Source: Amycolatopsis vastitatis
GTDB lineage: Bacteria > Actinomycetota > Actinomycetes > Mycobacteriales > Pseudonocardiaceae
Direction: 5' to 3'
Length of the DNA: 64,000 nt
Assembly (NCBI RefSeq): GCF_002234595.1
Contig: NZ_NMUL01000011.1
Location: 1-64,000 of the forward strand
This document shows, piece by piece, positions 16,464 through 23,840 of the stretch; the first letter of the stretch is position 1; each line of letters begins with the position of its first letter. Under the pieces are notes generated by a model. It saw only the letters and a program-made list of their open reading frames with translations, searched no databases and was not told the DNA's origin. The position numbers and the translations under genes are program-made.

Positions 16464-17845
16464 CGGTGACCGCCGAGAGCCGCCTCGGGCTGCGCCGCGG
16501 CGTCCGGGTGGAGTTCGACGCCGTCCGCGGCCGCCCGGTGCTGCTGTTCCCCGAAGGGGTGCTGCTGCTCAACGAGACCGCGGTGGCCGTCCTGTCCCGG
16601 TGCGACACCCACCGCTCGGTGACGGAGATCGTCGCCGACCTCGCCACCGAGTACGCCGGCGTTTCCGCCGGCTCGGTGCTGCGGACGCTGGCGGACTTCG
16701 AGAACCGCGGCCTCGTGGGCGAGACACCGGACGCCCGCCCGGCGCCAGCTTCCCCGAGGACGTCGGCGGCATCGATCGAGCACCGTTCTCCGGTGCCCCT
16801 CGGCCTGCTCGCCGAGCTGACTTACCGCTGTCCGCTGCAGTGCACGTACTGCGCGAACCCGCTCAACCTCACCGACTACCGGGACGAACTGGACACGGCC
16901 ACCTGGCTCGACGTGCTCGCCCAGGCCCGTGACCTCGGCGTCCTGCAGCTCCACCTGTCCGGCGGCGAACCCGGCCTGCGCCGCGATCTCGTCGATCTGG
17001 TCGCGGCCGCCCACCGGCTCGGCCTCTACACGAACCTGGTCACCAGCGGTATCTCGCTGAACGCGACCAGGATCGCCGGGCTCGCCGAGGCCGGTCTCGA
17101 TCACTTCCAGCTGTCCCTGCAGGACGCTGAAGCGGCGCCCGCCGATCGGATCGCCGGGCGGGCGGCGCACGAGCGCAAGCTCGCCGTCGCCGAGGCGGTG
17201 CGGGCCGCCGGGCTGCCACTGACCATCAACGTGGTGCTGCACCGCGGCAACGTCGGGCACATCCCGGCGATCGCCGAGCTGGCCCATCGTCTCGGCGCGG
17301 ACCGGCTGGAGCTGGCCCACACCCAGTTCTACGGCTGGGCCCTGCGCAATCGCGCCGCTCTCCTGCCCACGCGCGAGCAAGTCGACCAGGCCGCCCAGGA
17401 CGTCGCCGGCGTCCGGGAGCGGTACGGCTACGAGGTCGTGCACGTCGCCGCCGACTACTACGACCCGCGTCCCAAGCCGTGCAACTACGGCTGGGGTGCG
17501 CGGCAGCTGACCGTGACACCCAATGGGCACGTGCTGCCGTGCTTGGCGGCGGAGACGTTGCCCGGGCTGGAAATCCCGTCGGTGCGGTCGGAATCGCTCG
17601 AGCGGATCTGGTACGAGTCGCCGGCGTTCCGGAAGTTCCGGGGCACGGACTGGCTTCCGGACCCGTGCGGGAGCTGTGCCTTGAAGGAAATCGACTTCGG
17701 GGGCTGCCGCTGCCAGGCGTACCAGCTGACCGGCGATGCGACGGTGACCGACCCCGTCTGCGACCTCTCGGACCACCACGACCTGGTGCTGGACAGCGTC
17801 GCGGGGTTGACGCCGGAGCCGGCCGTACCCCGGCGGATGTCATGA
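16460..17845 (+). CDS. pqqDE: PqqD-PqqE fusion: peptide chaperone and radical SAM enzyme
   Basis: A 461-aa fusion. Residues ~1-90 are PqqD, the chaperone that presents PqqA (LRRGVRVEFDAVRGRPVLLF, LNETAVAVL). A ~25-residue linker rich in Ala/Pro/Ser precedes PqqE, whose radical SAM cluster is CPLQCTYC (C-x3-C-x2-C), followed by the SAM-binding HLSGGEPGLR. The C-terminal SPASM domain keeps the auxiliary-cluster cysteines (KPCNYGW, VLPCLAAE, DPCGSCALKEIDFGGCRC, DPVCD). It cross-links Glu and Tyr of PqqA. Such PqqD/E fusions are known in some genomes. ATG 16460 overlaps the pqqC stop by 4 bp. Confidence 0.93.
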   Translation: MTVTAESRLGLRRGVRVEFDAVRGRPVLLFPEGVLLLNETAVAVLSRCDTHRSVTEIVADLATEYAGVSAGSVLRTLADFENRGLVGETPDARPAPASPRTSAASIEHRSPVPLGLLAELTYRCPLQCTYCANPLNLTDYRDELDTATWLDVLAQARDLGVLQLHLSGGEPGLRRDLVDLVAAAHRLGLYTNLVTSGISLNATRIAGLAEAGLDHFQLSLQDAEAAPADRIAGRAAHERKLAVAEAVRAAGLPLTINVVLHRGNVGHIPAIAELAHRLGADRLELAHTQFYGWALRNRAALLPTREQVDQAAQDVAGVRERYGYEVVHVAADYYDPRPKPCNYGWGARQLTVTPNGHVLPCLAAETLPGLEIPSVRSESLERIWYESPAFRKFRGTDWLPDPCGSCALKEIDFGGCRCQAYQLTGDATVTDPVCDLSDHHDLVLDSVAGLTPEPAVPRRMS

Positions 17846-18105
17846 AGATCCGGTTCCTCGGCACGGCCGCCGGCGGTGGAGCGCCGCAGTGGAACTGCGG
17901 GTGCCGCGTCTGCGAGGCCGCTCGTGACGCGGACGTCTCTCGAACCCAGGACGGCCTGGCCGTCAGCGGGGACGGCGACACGTGGTACCTCTTCACCCAC
18001 CTCAACAACACGAACCCGCTCGTCCTGCCGCAGGCCCCGGAGCTGGCCGAAGTCGCCGCCGTGGGCGCGGCCGTGGCCGCCGACGGACTGCTGCTCGAGC
18101 TGTAG
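17842..18105 (+). CDS. pqqB: internally deleted PqqB (87 aa instead of ~300)
   Basis: The first ~51 residues are typical PqqB (MKIRFLGTAAGGGAPQWNCG with CxCxxC-like Cys residues, then RTQDGLAVSGDGDTWYLF). They join, in frame, to what is normally the last ~36 residues (THLNNTNPLVL, VAADGLLLEL). The ~210 residues between, the metallo-beta-lactamase core with its metal-binding histidines, are absent. Start, 4-bp overlap with pqqDE and stop are intact. PqqB is a non-heme iron hydroxylase acting on the PqqE product, and this form has no active site, so it is probably non-functional. PQQ might still form if that step is bypassed or supplied elsewhere. Confidence 0.8.
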   Translation: MKIRFLGTAAGGGAPQWNCGCRVCEAARDADVSRTQDGLAVSGDGDTWYLFTHLNNTNPLVLPQAPELAEVAAVGAAVAADGLLLEL

Positions 18106-18125
18106 CTCGTCCTCCCCGAGAGACC

Positions 18126-18145
18126 CCGGGCACCGCCGTGCCCGG
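18126..18145. terminator. hairpin after the pqq operon
   Basis: CCGGGCAC-CGCC-GTGCCCGG forms a perfect 8-bp stem with a 4-nt loop, 20 bp after the shortened pqqB and 18 bp before the next start. It could be a terminator or a leader hairpin of the ThuA-like gene. There is no T tract. Confidence 0.45.
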
Positions 18146-18163
18146 AGAAAGGCCGGAACCACC

Positions 18164-19129
18164 ATGAAGAGATCAACAACGTTGGTGACGATGTTCGTCA
18201 GCGCCGTGACCGCGGCGCTGACGACGGCCGCGGTGATCGGGATGCCCGCCTCGGCGCACGACGGGGGCAAGCAGGGTGCGCAGGCGCTCGGCGACCCGGA
18301 CTACGGCGTCTGCCGCGGCCTCGACACGCGTTGCTACCACGACTGGGACAACTTCGACCTGAGCAAGGGCGTGAAGGTGCTCGTCTACTCGCGCACGGCG
18401 GGGCCGCGCCACGCCAACCTGGGGCCGGCGCTCGGCCCGGGCCTGAACCCGCCGCTGACGGCGGCGAACGTCGCGCAGAACGGGCTCGTCGAGCTGGGCA
18501 AGAAGAACGGGTTCGCCGTCGACTGGACCGAAGACGTCACCCAGCTCGCCAGCCCGAGCGCGCTGTTCAAGTACAACGCGGTCATCTTCATGAGCACCAC
18601 GCGCGACGCACTGGACGACGCTGCCCAGACTTCGCTGCGGCAGTACATCCGGGGCGGCGGCGGGTTCGTCGGCATCCACAACGCCTTCGGGACCGAGTAC
18701 AACTGGCCATGGTACGAAGGCCTGCTGGGCGGCGCGAACTACTACGACCACGGCCCCGCGCAGGCCGGCGTGGTGCAGACGGTGGACCGCAACGACGTGT
18801 CCACGAAGAGCCTGCCGAACCGGTGGGCGTTCACCGACGAGTGGTACAACCTGGTGCCGTTCCCGAGCAACGTGCGCGTCCTGGCAAAGGTCGACGAGTC
18901 GACCCTCGCGAAGGGCGTGAAGGGTTCGATGGGCCACCCGGGCCACGGGAACGACCACCCGGTGGCCTGGTGCCAGTACTACGACGGCGGCCGGTCGTGG
19001 GTGACCACCCTCGGCCACGAGAGCTGGGCGTTCACCAACACGTCCACTTCGGACGGCGCGGCGTACTTCCAGACGCTGATCGCGAACGGCATCAAGTCCG
19101 CGGCGGGAGCGGCGCCGTTCTGCCGCTGA
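18164..19129 (+). CDS. secreted ThuA-like protein
   Basis: A 321-aa exported protein. ATG 18164 follows GGAGAAAGG and opens a signal peptide (KRSTTLVTMFVSAVTAALTT, cleavage near SAHDG). The mature part is a ThuA/trehalose-utilisation-type class I glutamine-amidotransferase-like fold: VLVYSRTAGPRHANL, AVIFMSTTRDALDD, YIRGGGGFVGIHNAFGTEYNW, HPGHGNDHPVAWCQYYDGGRSWVTTLGHESWAF. The family is linked to sugar metabolism and is often fused to sugar dehydrogenases, but its reaction is uncertain. It lies downstream of the pqq operon behind a hairpin, so it may have its own promoter. A terminator follows. Confidence 0.84.
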   Translation: MKRSTTLVTMFVSAVTAALTTAAVIGMPASAHDGGKQGAQALGDPDYGVCRGLDTRCYHDWDNFDLSKGVKVLVYSRTAGPRHANLGPALGPGLNPPLTAANVAQNGLVELGKKNGFAVDWTEDVTQLASPSALFKYNAVIFMSTTRDALDDAAQTSLRQYIRGGGGFVGIHNAFGTEYNWPWYEGLLGGANYYDHGPAQAGVVQTVDRNDVSTKSLPNRWAFTDEWYNLVPFPSNVRVLAKVDESTLAKGVKGSMGHPGHGNDHPVAWCQYYDGGRSWVTTLGHESWAFTNTSTSDGAAYFQTLIANGIKSAAGAAPFCR

Positions 19130-19143
19130 ACGTCACAACACGA

Positions 19144-19174
19144 AACCCCCGGCCGGGAATCCCGGCCGGGGGTT
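19144..19174. terminator. bidirectional terminator between thuA-like and livF-like genes
   Basis: AACCCCCGGCCGGG, loop AAT, CCCGGCCGGGGGTT: a perfect 14-bp stem in the 57-bp gap between two convergent genes, flanked by A and T residues on either side. It is well placed to end both transcripts. Confidence 0.85.
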
Positions 19175-19186
19175 CGCCTTGCGGGG

Positions 19187-19903
19187 TTACAGCCCCAAAT
19201 AGATCTGCCGGACCAGCGGATCGTGCGCCAGCTCGACGGAGCTGCCCGTCATCGCGATCCGCCCGTTCTCCATGACCACGCACGTCTCCGTGGCCTCGAA
19301 CGTCAGCTTCGCGTTCTGCTCCACCAGCAGCAGGCCGAGCCCCGACGCCGACAGCCGCTGCAGGATGCCGAGAATTTCCTCCACCAGCTTCGGCGACAGG
19401 CCCATCGACGGCTCGTCCAGCAGCATCAGCCGGGGCTCGGACATCAGCGCGCGCCCGATCGCCAGCATCTGCTGCTGGCCCCCGGACAGCGCCCCCGCGA
19501 GGCGGTGCTGCATCTCCCCGAGGACCGGGAACATTTCGTAGACCTCGGCCAGCTTCTCCTGCGTCTTGCCTTTCCACGACCGCAGGTACGCGCCGAGCAG
19601 CAGGTTCTTCTCCACCGTCAGTCCGGTGAAGACGTGCCGGCCTTCGGGGACGTAGCCGATGCCGTGGCGCACGATGTCCTTCGGCTTCACCTTGGTCAGG
19701 TCCCGGTCGCCGAGGCGGAGGGTGCCCACCTTGCGGGGGACCAGCCCCATCAGGGCCTTCAACGTCGACGTCTTGCCCGCGCCGTTGGCTCCGATGATGC
19801 CCAGGCAGCGGCCGGCGCCGACGGTGAACGACACGGAGTTGACCGCCTGGACCCCGCCGTAATGCACGGCGAGGTCCTCCACGACCAGATCGCCCGGGTT
19901 CAT
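19187..19903 (-). CDS. branched-chain-type ABC transporter ATPase, LivF-like
   Basis: A 238-aa ATPase with Walker A GANGAGKTST, the family phrase GIGYVPEGRHVFTGLTVEKNLLLG, signature LSGGQQQ and Walker B LMLLDEPSMGLSPKLVEEI, all characteristic of LivF. Its ATG overlaps the stop of the LivM-LivG fusion by 4 bp. It is the last gene of a minus-strand cluster with permeases, a binding protein, a ThDP enzyme and an aldehyde dehydrogenase. Liv-type systems also import aromatic and other carboxylic acids; the context argues for a catabolic substrate rather than an amino acid (inference). Confidence 0.92.
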   Translation of the reverse strand: MNPGDLVVEDLAVHYGGVQAVNSVSFTVGAGRCLGIIGANGAGKTSTLKALMGLVPRKVGTLRLGDRDLTKVKPKDIVRHGIGYVPEGRHVFTGLTVEKNLLLGAYLRSWKGKTQEKLAEVYEMFPVLGEMQHRLAGALSGGQQQMLAIGRALMSEPRLMLLDEPSMGLSPKLVEEILGILQRLSASGLGLLLVEQNAKLTFEATETCVVMENGRIAMTGSSVELAHDPLVRQIYLGL

Positions 19904-21729
19904 TGCAGTGCCTCCGTCTCCACGGCTTCCACGACCTCCGCCGTGCTGAACGAGTCGCCGAGGTAGGCCTCGATGACCTCCGGCTGGACGGCGACCTCCG
20001 CGGGCGTGCCTTCGGCGATCACCCGGCCGCTCGCCAGCACCGTGACCCGGTCGCACAGCGACATGACCAGGCCCATGTTGTGCTCGATCAGCACCACCGT
20101 CACGCCACTGTCGCGAATGGACCGCACGATCTCCCGCAGCTGCCCGACCTCCTGGCCGTTGAGGCCCGCGGCGGGCTCGTCCAGCAGCAGCAGGCTGGGC
20201 TCGGCTGCCATCGCCCTGGCCAGTTCGACCCGTCGCTGGATGCCGTACGGCAGCGAGCGAGGGGCAGCGTCGGCGAAGTCCGTCAGGCCGAACCGATCCA
20301 GCAGCTCCGCCGCGGCTCGCCGCAGCCGCCGTTCGTGCCGCCAGATGCCGATCGGCCAGACCACGTACTGCCAGGCCGAGCGCATCGGTGTGCGGTCGAG
20401 GGCGACCAGGAGGTTCTCCTCGACCGTCATCTGCCCGAACAGCCGCAGGTTCTGGAACGTCCGCGACATGCCCTGCCGGGACAGCTGGTGCGGGCGTTGC
20501 CCGATCAGCGGCCGCCCGCTGAAGCTCGCGGTCCCGCCGCCGGTGGTGTAGATCCCGCTGATCACGTTGAACAGCGTGGTCTTCCCCGAGCCGTTGGGTC
20601 CGACGATGCCGCGGATCTCGCCGGGCGCGACCGACAACGTCACGTCGTCGAGAGCCCGGAGCCCCTTGAACCGCTTGGTGATCCCGGAGATCTCGAGGGA
20701 GCCGGAGGCGACCCTCCCGGTGGCCCGCTCGTACGGGCGGAACTCCCGCAACACGCCTGCCTGCCGGCGCCGGCGGCGTTGCACCGCGGCCCGGATCCGC
20801 TGGGGGAGACCGGCCAGGCCGGTGGGCGCGAACACGACCATCAGCACCACGACGGTCCCGTAGCCGAGCTGCGCGTAGACGGAGAAGTCGACCAGCGCCT
20901 CGCGCACCAGGGAGAGCGCGATCGCGCCGATCACGCAGCCGACGATGCTCTGCCGCCCGCCGATGATGACCATCGCCAGCAGCAGGAACATGTTGGCCAC
21001 GCTGAACGATTCGGGCGCGATGTAGTGGATCAGCCCGGCGTACAGGACGCCCGCGGCGCCGCCGTAGACGCTGGCGGTGAGGAACGCCGTCATGCGCAGC
21101 AGCGACACCGGAGCGCCGACCGAGCCGGCGGCGAGGGAGTCGTCGCGGATCGCCCGCAGCCGCCGGCCGAGCGCGGTGCGGACGAGGAACCCGGCGAACG
21201 CGATGGCGAGCCCGAAGACGATCAGCTCGAAGTAGTAGTACAGGTACTCGTTGGTCAGGTCGATGCCGAACAGCGGCGGGGCCGGGATCCCGTTGATGCC
21301 CGACGCGCCGCCGGCGATCTGGGCGTTGGTCACCCAGTTGGTGAACGCCAGTGCCAGGCCGAGGGTGACGATGCCGAGGTAGTGCGACTGGACCCGCAGG
21401 GCCGGGATGCCGACGAACAGCCCGGCCAGGGCGGTCGCCAGCATCGCGAGCACGGCCGAGACCCAGACACCGAGCCCGGACGACGTCGTGAAGATGGCCA
21501 GGGCGTAGGAGCCGATGCCGAAGAAGGCGACCTGGGCGAGGTTGATCTGCCCGGCCACGCCCATCGCGAGCCCCAGGCCGACGGCCAGCAGGGCGAACAC
21601 CACGGCGATGTTGACGACGTGGATGCCGTAGCCGTCGAGCCCGTAGGGCAGGAACCACGCGGCGACGGCGATCGCGGCGACGGCGATCACCTTGGCCGTG
21701 GTGGATCTGTTCCGCAGCAGGGTGCTCAT
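19900..21729 (-). CDS. LivM-LivG fusion: permease plus ATPase of a Liv-type importer
   Basis: A 609-aa protein joining two subunits that are often separate. Residues ~1-320 are a LivM permease with about nine membrane helices and the EAA-like cytoplasmic segment LGRRLRAIRDDSLAAGSVG. A basic linker (QRRRRRQAGV) leads to a LivG ATPase at ~345-600 with Walker A GPNGSGKTT, SRTFQNLRLFGQMTVEENLL, signature-equivalent LPYGIQRRVELARA, Walker B LLLLDEPAAGLN and switch His in IEHNM. It overlaps the LivH gene by 4 bp. The fusion fixes one ATPase to the permease. Confidence 0.92.
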   Translation of the reverse strand: MSTLLRNRSTTAKVIAVAAIAVAAWFLPYGLDGYGIHVVNIAVVFALLAVGLGLAMGVAGQINLAQVAFFGIGSYALAIFTTSSGLGVWVSAVLAMLATALAGLFVGIPALRVQSHYLGIVTLGLALAFTNWVTNAQIAGGASGINGIPAPPLFGIDLTNEYLYYYFELIVFGLAIAFAGFLVRTALGRRLRAIRDDSLAAGSVGAPVSLLRMTAFLTASVYGGAAGVLYAGLIHYIAPESFSVANMFLLLAMVIIGGRQSIVGCVIGAIALSLVREALVDFSVYAQLGYGTVVVLMVVFAPTGLAGLPQRIRAAVQRRRRRQAGVLREFRPYERATGRVASGSLEISGITKRFKGLRALDDVTLSVAPGEIRGIVGPNGSGKTTLFNVISGIYTTGGGTASFSGRPLIGQRPHQLSRQGMSRTFQNLRLFGQMTVEENLLVALDRTPMRSAWQYVVWPIGIWRHERRLRRAAAELLDRFGLTDFADAAPRSLPYGIQRRVELARAMAAEPSLLLLDEPAAGLNGQEVGQLREIVRSIRDSGVTVVLIEHNMGLVMSLCDRVTVLASGRVIAEGTPAEVAVQPEVIEAYLGDSFSTAEVVEAVETEALQ

Positions 21730-22595
21730 GCCCGGTTCACCGTCCGCTCGCCGAAGAACCCGGTCGGCCGGATCATGATGATGACCGTGAAGGCGAGGAA
21801 CACCACCAGATCCGAGTAGCCCTGGAACTGCCCGGAGGCGAAGGAGTCGAGCAAGCCGATGGCGAGCCCGCCCACGATCGCGCCGCCGATGTTGCCGAAG
21901 CCGCCGAGGATCGCCGCGGCGAACCCCTTGATGCCCAGGGTGCCGCCGAGCGTGGGACTGACGTACAGCAGCGGGCCGACCAGCCCGCCGGCGAGGGCGG
22001 CCAGCCCGGCGCCGATCGCGAACGCGATGGCGTTGCTGCGTCCGACGTGGATGCCGACGGCCGTCGCGGCTTCGTGGTCCATGGCCACCGCCTGCATGGC
22101 AGCGCCGCGCTTGGTGCGCTGCAGGAACAGCAGGAGCAGCACGGTGGCGACGGCGGCGATGCCGAGCACCACGAGGTTGTAGGTCCGGACGCGCACGCCG
22201 AACAGGTCCAGCGGCTCGGTTTCCACGGGCGTGGGAACCGCGTGCCCGGTCGCGCCCCAGATGATGGTGGCCAGCGCCTCCAGGACAACGCCGAAGCCGA
22301 TCGTGCCGATCAGCATGAGGTCGAAGTCCTTGTTCTCCAAGGGCCGCAGGACTCGCTCCATGACCAGCGCGATGAGCCCGGTGACCACCATGGCGACCAC
22401 GATGGCGAGGATGAACGGGAGCCGTGAAGACATGTAGAACGTCGAGGCCGCGTACGCGCCGACCATGACCACCTGGCCGTGGGCGAAGTTCACCAGGCCC
22501 ATGGTGCGGTAGACGATCGAGAAGCCCATCGCGACGAGGGCGTAGACGGCGCCGAAACTGAGCCCGCCGACGAGCGTCTGGAGCAGAACTTGCAT
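21726..22595 (-). CDS. branched-chain-type ABC transporter permease, LivH-like
   Basis: A 289-aa inner-membrane permease with about eight hydrophobic helices. Typical LivH phrases are LVGGLSFGAVYALVAMGFSI, YRTMGLVNFAHG, MQAVAMDHEAATAVGIHVGR and GIKGFAAAILGGFGNI. The start at 22595 has AAGGA 7 bp upstream; an in-frame codon 15 bp earlier is less well placed. It is followed by the LivM-LivG fusion with a 4-bp overlap. Confidence 0.92.
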   Translation of the reverse strand: MQVLLQTLVGGLSFGAVYALVAMGFSIVYRTMGLVNFAHGQVVMVGAYAASTFYMSSRLPFILAIVVAMVVTGLIALVMERVLRPLENKDFDLMLIGTIGFGVVLEALATIIWGATGHAVPTPVETEPLDLFGVRVRTYNLVVLGIAAVATVLLLLFLQRTKRGAAMQAVAMDHEAATAVGIHVGRSNAIAFAIGAGLAALAGGLVGPLLYVSPTLGGTLGIKGFAAAILGGFGNIGGAIVGGLAIGLLDSFASGQFQGYSDLVVFLAFTVIIMIRPTGFFGERTVNRA

Positions 22596-22650
22596 AGGGG
22601 GTCCTTTCACCGGCGGGGGCCGCGGTTCCGCGCGGCCCCTCGGGGGCGAG

Positions 22651-23808
22651 TCAGCTGGCGGGCGCCGCGACGAGCTTGCCGCCGGTCATGACACCGATCG
22701 CCGTGGCGTGGATGCCGACGCCGGTCTGGTCGAACGTGAAGTTGCCGAGCAGGCCCGGGTACTTCGTGCCGCGGATGGCGTCGGCCAGTTGCTGACCGGT
22801 GGCACCGTTGGACGTCTTCAGCGCGGTCAGGAAGATGTTCGTGCCGTCGAAGGCCTTGGCCCCGTGCAGTTCCGCGTCCTCGTTGTAGGCCGTCTTGTAG
22901 GCCTGGGCGAACTGGCGGGCCGCGTCGCTGGTCTCGTTGCTGAGGTAGGGGCTGCTGACGACGGTGCCTTCGGCGTTGCTCGCGCCGGCCGTGGTGAGGT
23001 ACACCGACGTGCCCATCGGGGCGGCACCTGCGATGGTCGCGGTGATGCCCAGCTCGCGGGCCTGCTTGACGATCAGGCCTGCCTCGACCTCCTCGGTCCC
23101 GACGAACAGCACCTGCGGGTTCTTCTGCCGGATGGAGGTCAGCGCGGCGCTGAAGTCCTTCTGGTCGGTGGTGACGACCTGGTTGTCGACCGGGGTGACC
23201 CCGCGGCCGGCCAGTGCCTTGCCGAACGCGTCGTGCTCGCCCTTGCCGTACGAGCCGTTGTTCGTGATGAACGCGATGTTCTTCTGGCCCTTCTGGTCAA
23301 CCAGGTACTTCGCGAGCGTCTCGTCGTAGGTCGTGCTCGTCGGCCCGTTCAAGAACTGGAACGGGCTCTTGACCGCGATGATGGCCGGCGACTGCCCGGA
23401 GGTGATGCTCGGGATCTTCGCCTGCTGCAGGACCGGCGACATCGCCACGGTGACCGCGCTTTCGGCGGTGCCGATCATCGCGATGTAGCCCTCGCTGGAG
23501 ATCTTGCGCGCCAGGTTGGTGCCGACGGTGGGGTCGCCGGCGTCGTCGAAGACGTCGAGCTGGACCTTGCGGCCGTTCACCCCGCCCTTGGCGTTCCACT
23601 GGTCGACGGCCAGCTTCGCGCCCTTGTACTCCCACGCACCCAGCGAGCTGAGCTGGCCGCTCTGCGCGTTGACCACCGCGATCTTGATCGGGCCGCTGGT
23701 GTCCGAGGGGGACGACGACGAGCTGCCGGGCGCGTTGCAGGCCGCCGCGGCGCCCGCGGCCAGCAGGGTCATCGAGGCGAGCAGTCGTCTGATTCCGGGT
23801 CGGTGCAT
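22651..23808 (-). CDS. substrate-binding lipoprotein of the Liv-type importer
   Basis: A 385-aa periplasmic-binding-protein-like lipoprotein. The signal peptide ends in a lipobox (AAAACN) with Cys near residue 24, then a Ser/Pro-rich linker. The mature fold is the type I Leu/Ile/Val-binding family: IKIAVVNAQSGQLSSLGAWE, AMIGTAESAVTVAMSPVLQQ, LFVGTEEVEAGLIVKQAREL, and the closing FTFDQTGVGIHATAIGVMTGGKL. GGAG precedes ATG 23808 by 9 bp. It delivers the ligand to the LivH/LivM-G/LivF complex; ligand specificity is not evident. Confidence 0.9.
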   Translation of the reverse strand: MHRPGIRRLLASMTLLAAGAAAACNAPGSSSSSPSDTSGPIKIAVVNAQSGQLSSLGAWEYKGAKLAVDQWNAKGGVNGRKVQLDVFDDAGDPTVGTNLARKISSEGYIAMIGTAESAVTVAMSPVLQQAKIPSITSGQSPAIIAVKSPFQFLNGPTSTTYDETLAKYLVDQKGQKNIAFITNNGSYGKGEHDAFGKALAGRGVTPVDNQVVTTDQKDFSAALTSIRQKNPQVLFVGTEEVEAGLIVKQARELGITATIAGAAPMGTSVYLTTAGASNAEGTVVSSPYLSNETSDAARQFAQAYKTAYNEDAELHGAKAFDGTNIFLTALKTSNGATGQQLADAIRGTKYPGLLGNFTFDQTGVGIHATAIGVMTGGKLVAAPAS

Positions 23809-23840
23809 GGGGGACACTCCGTTGTCTGCGGTGGCGGGGG

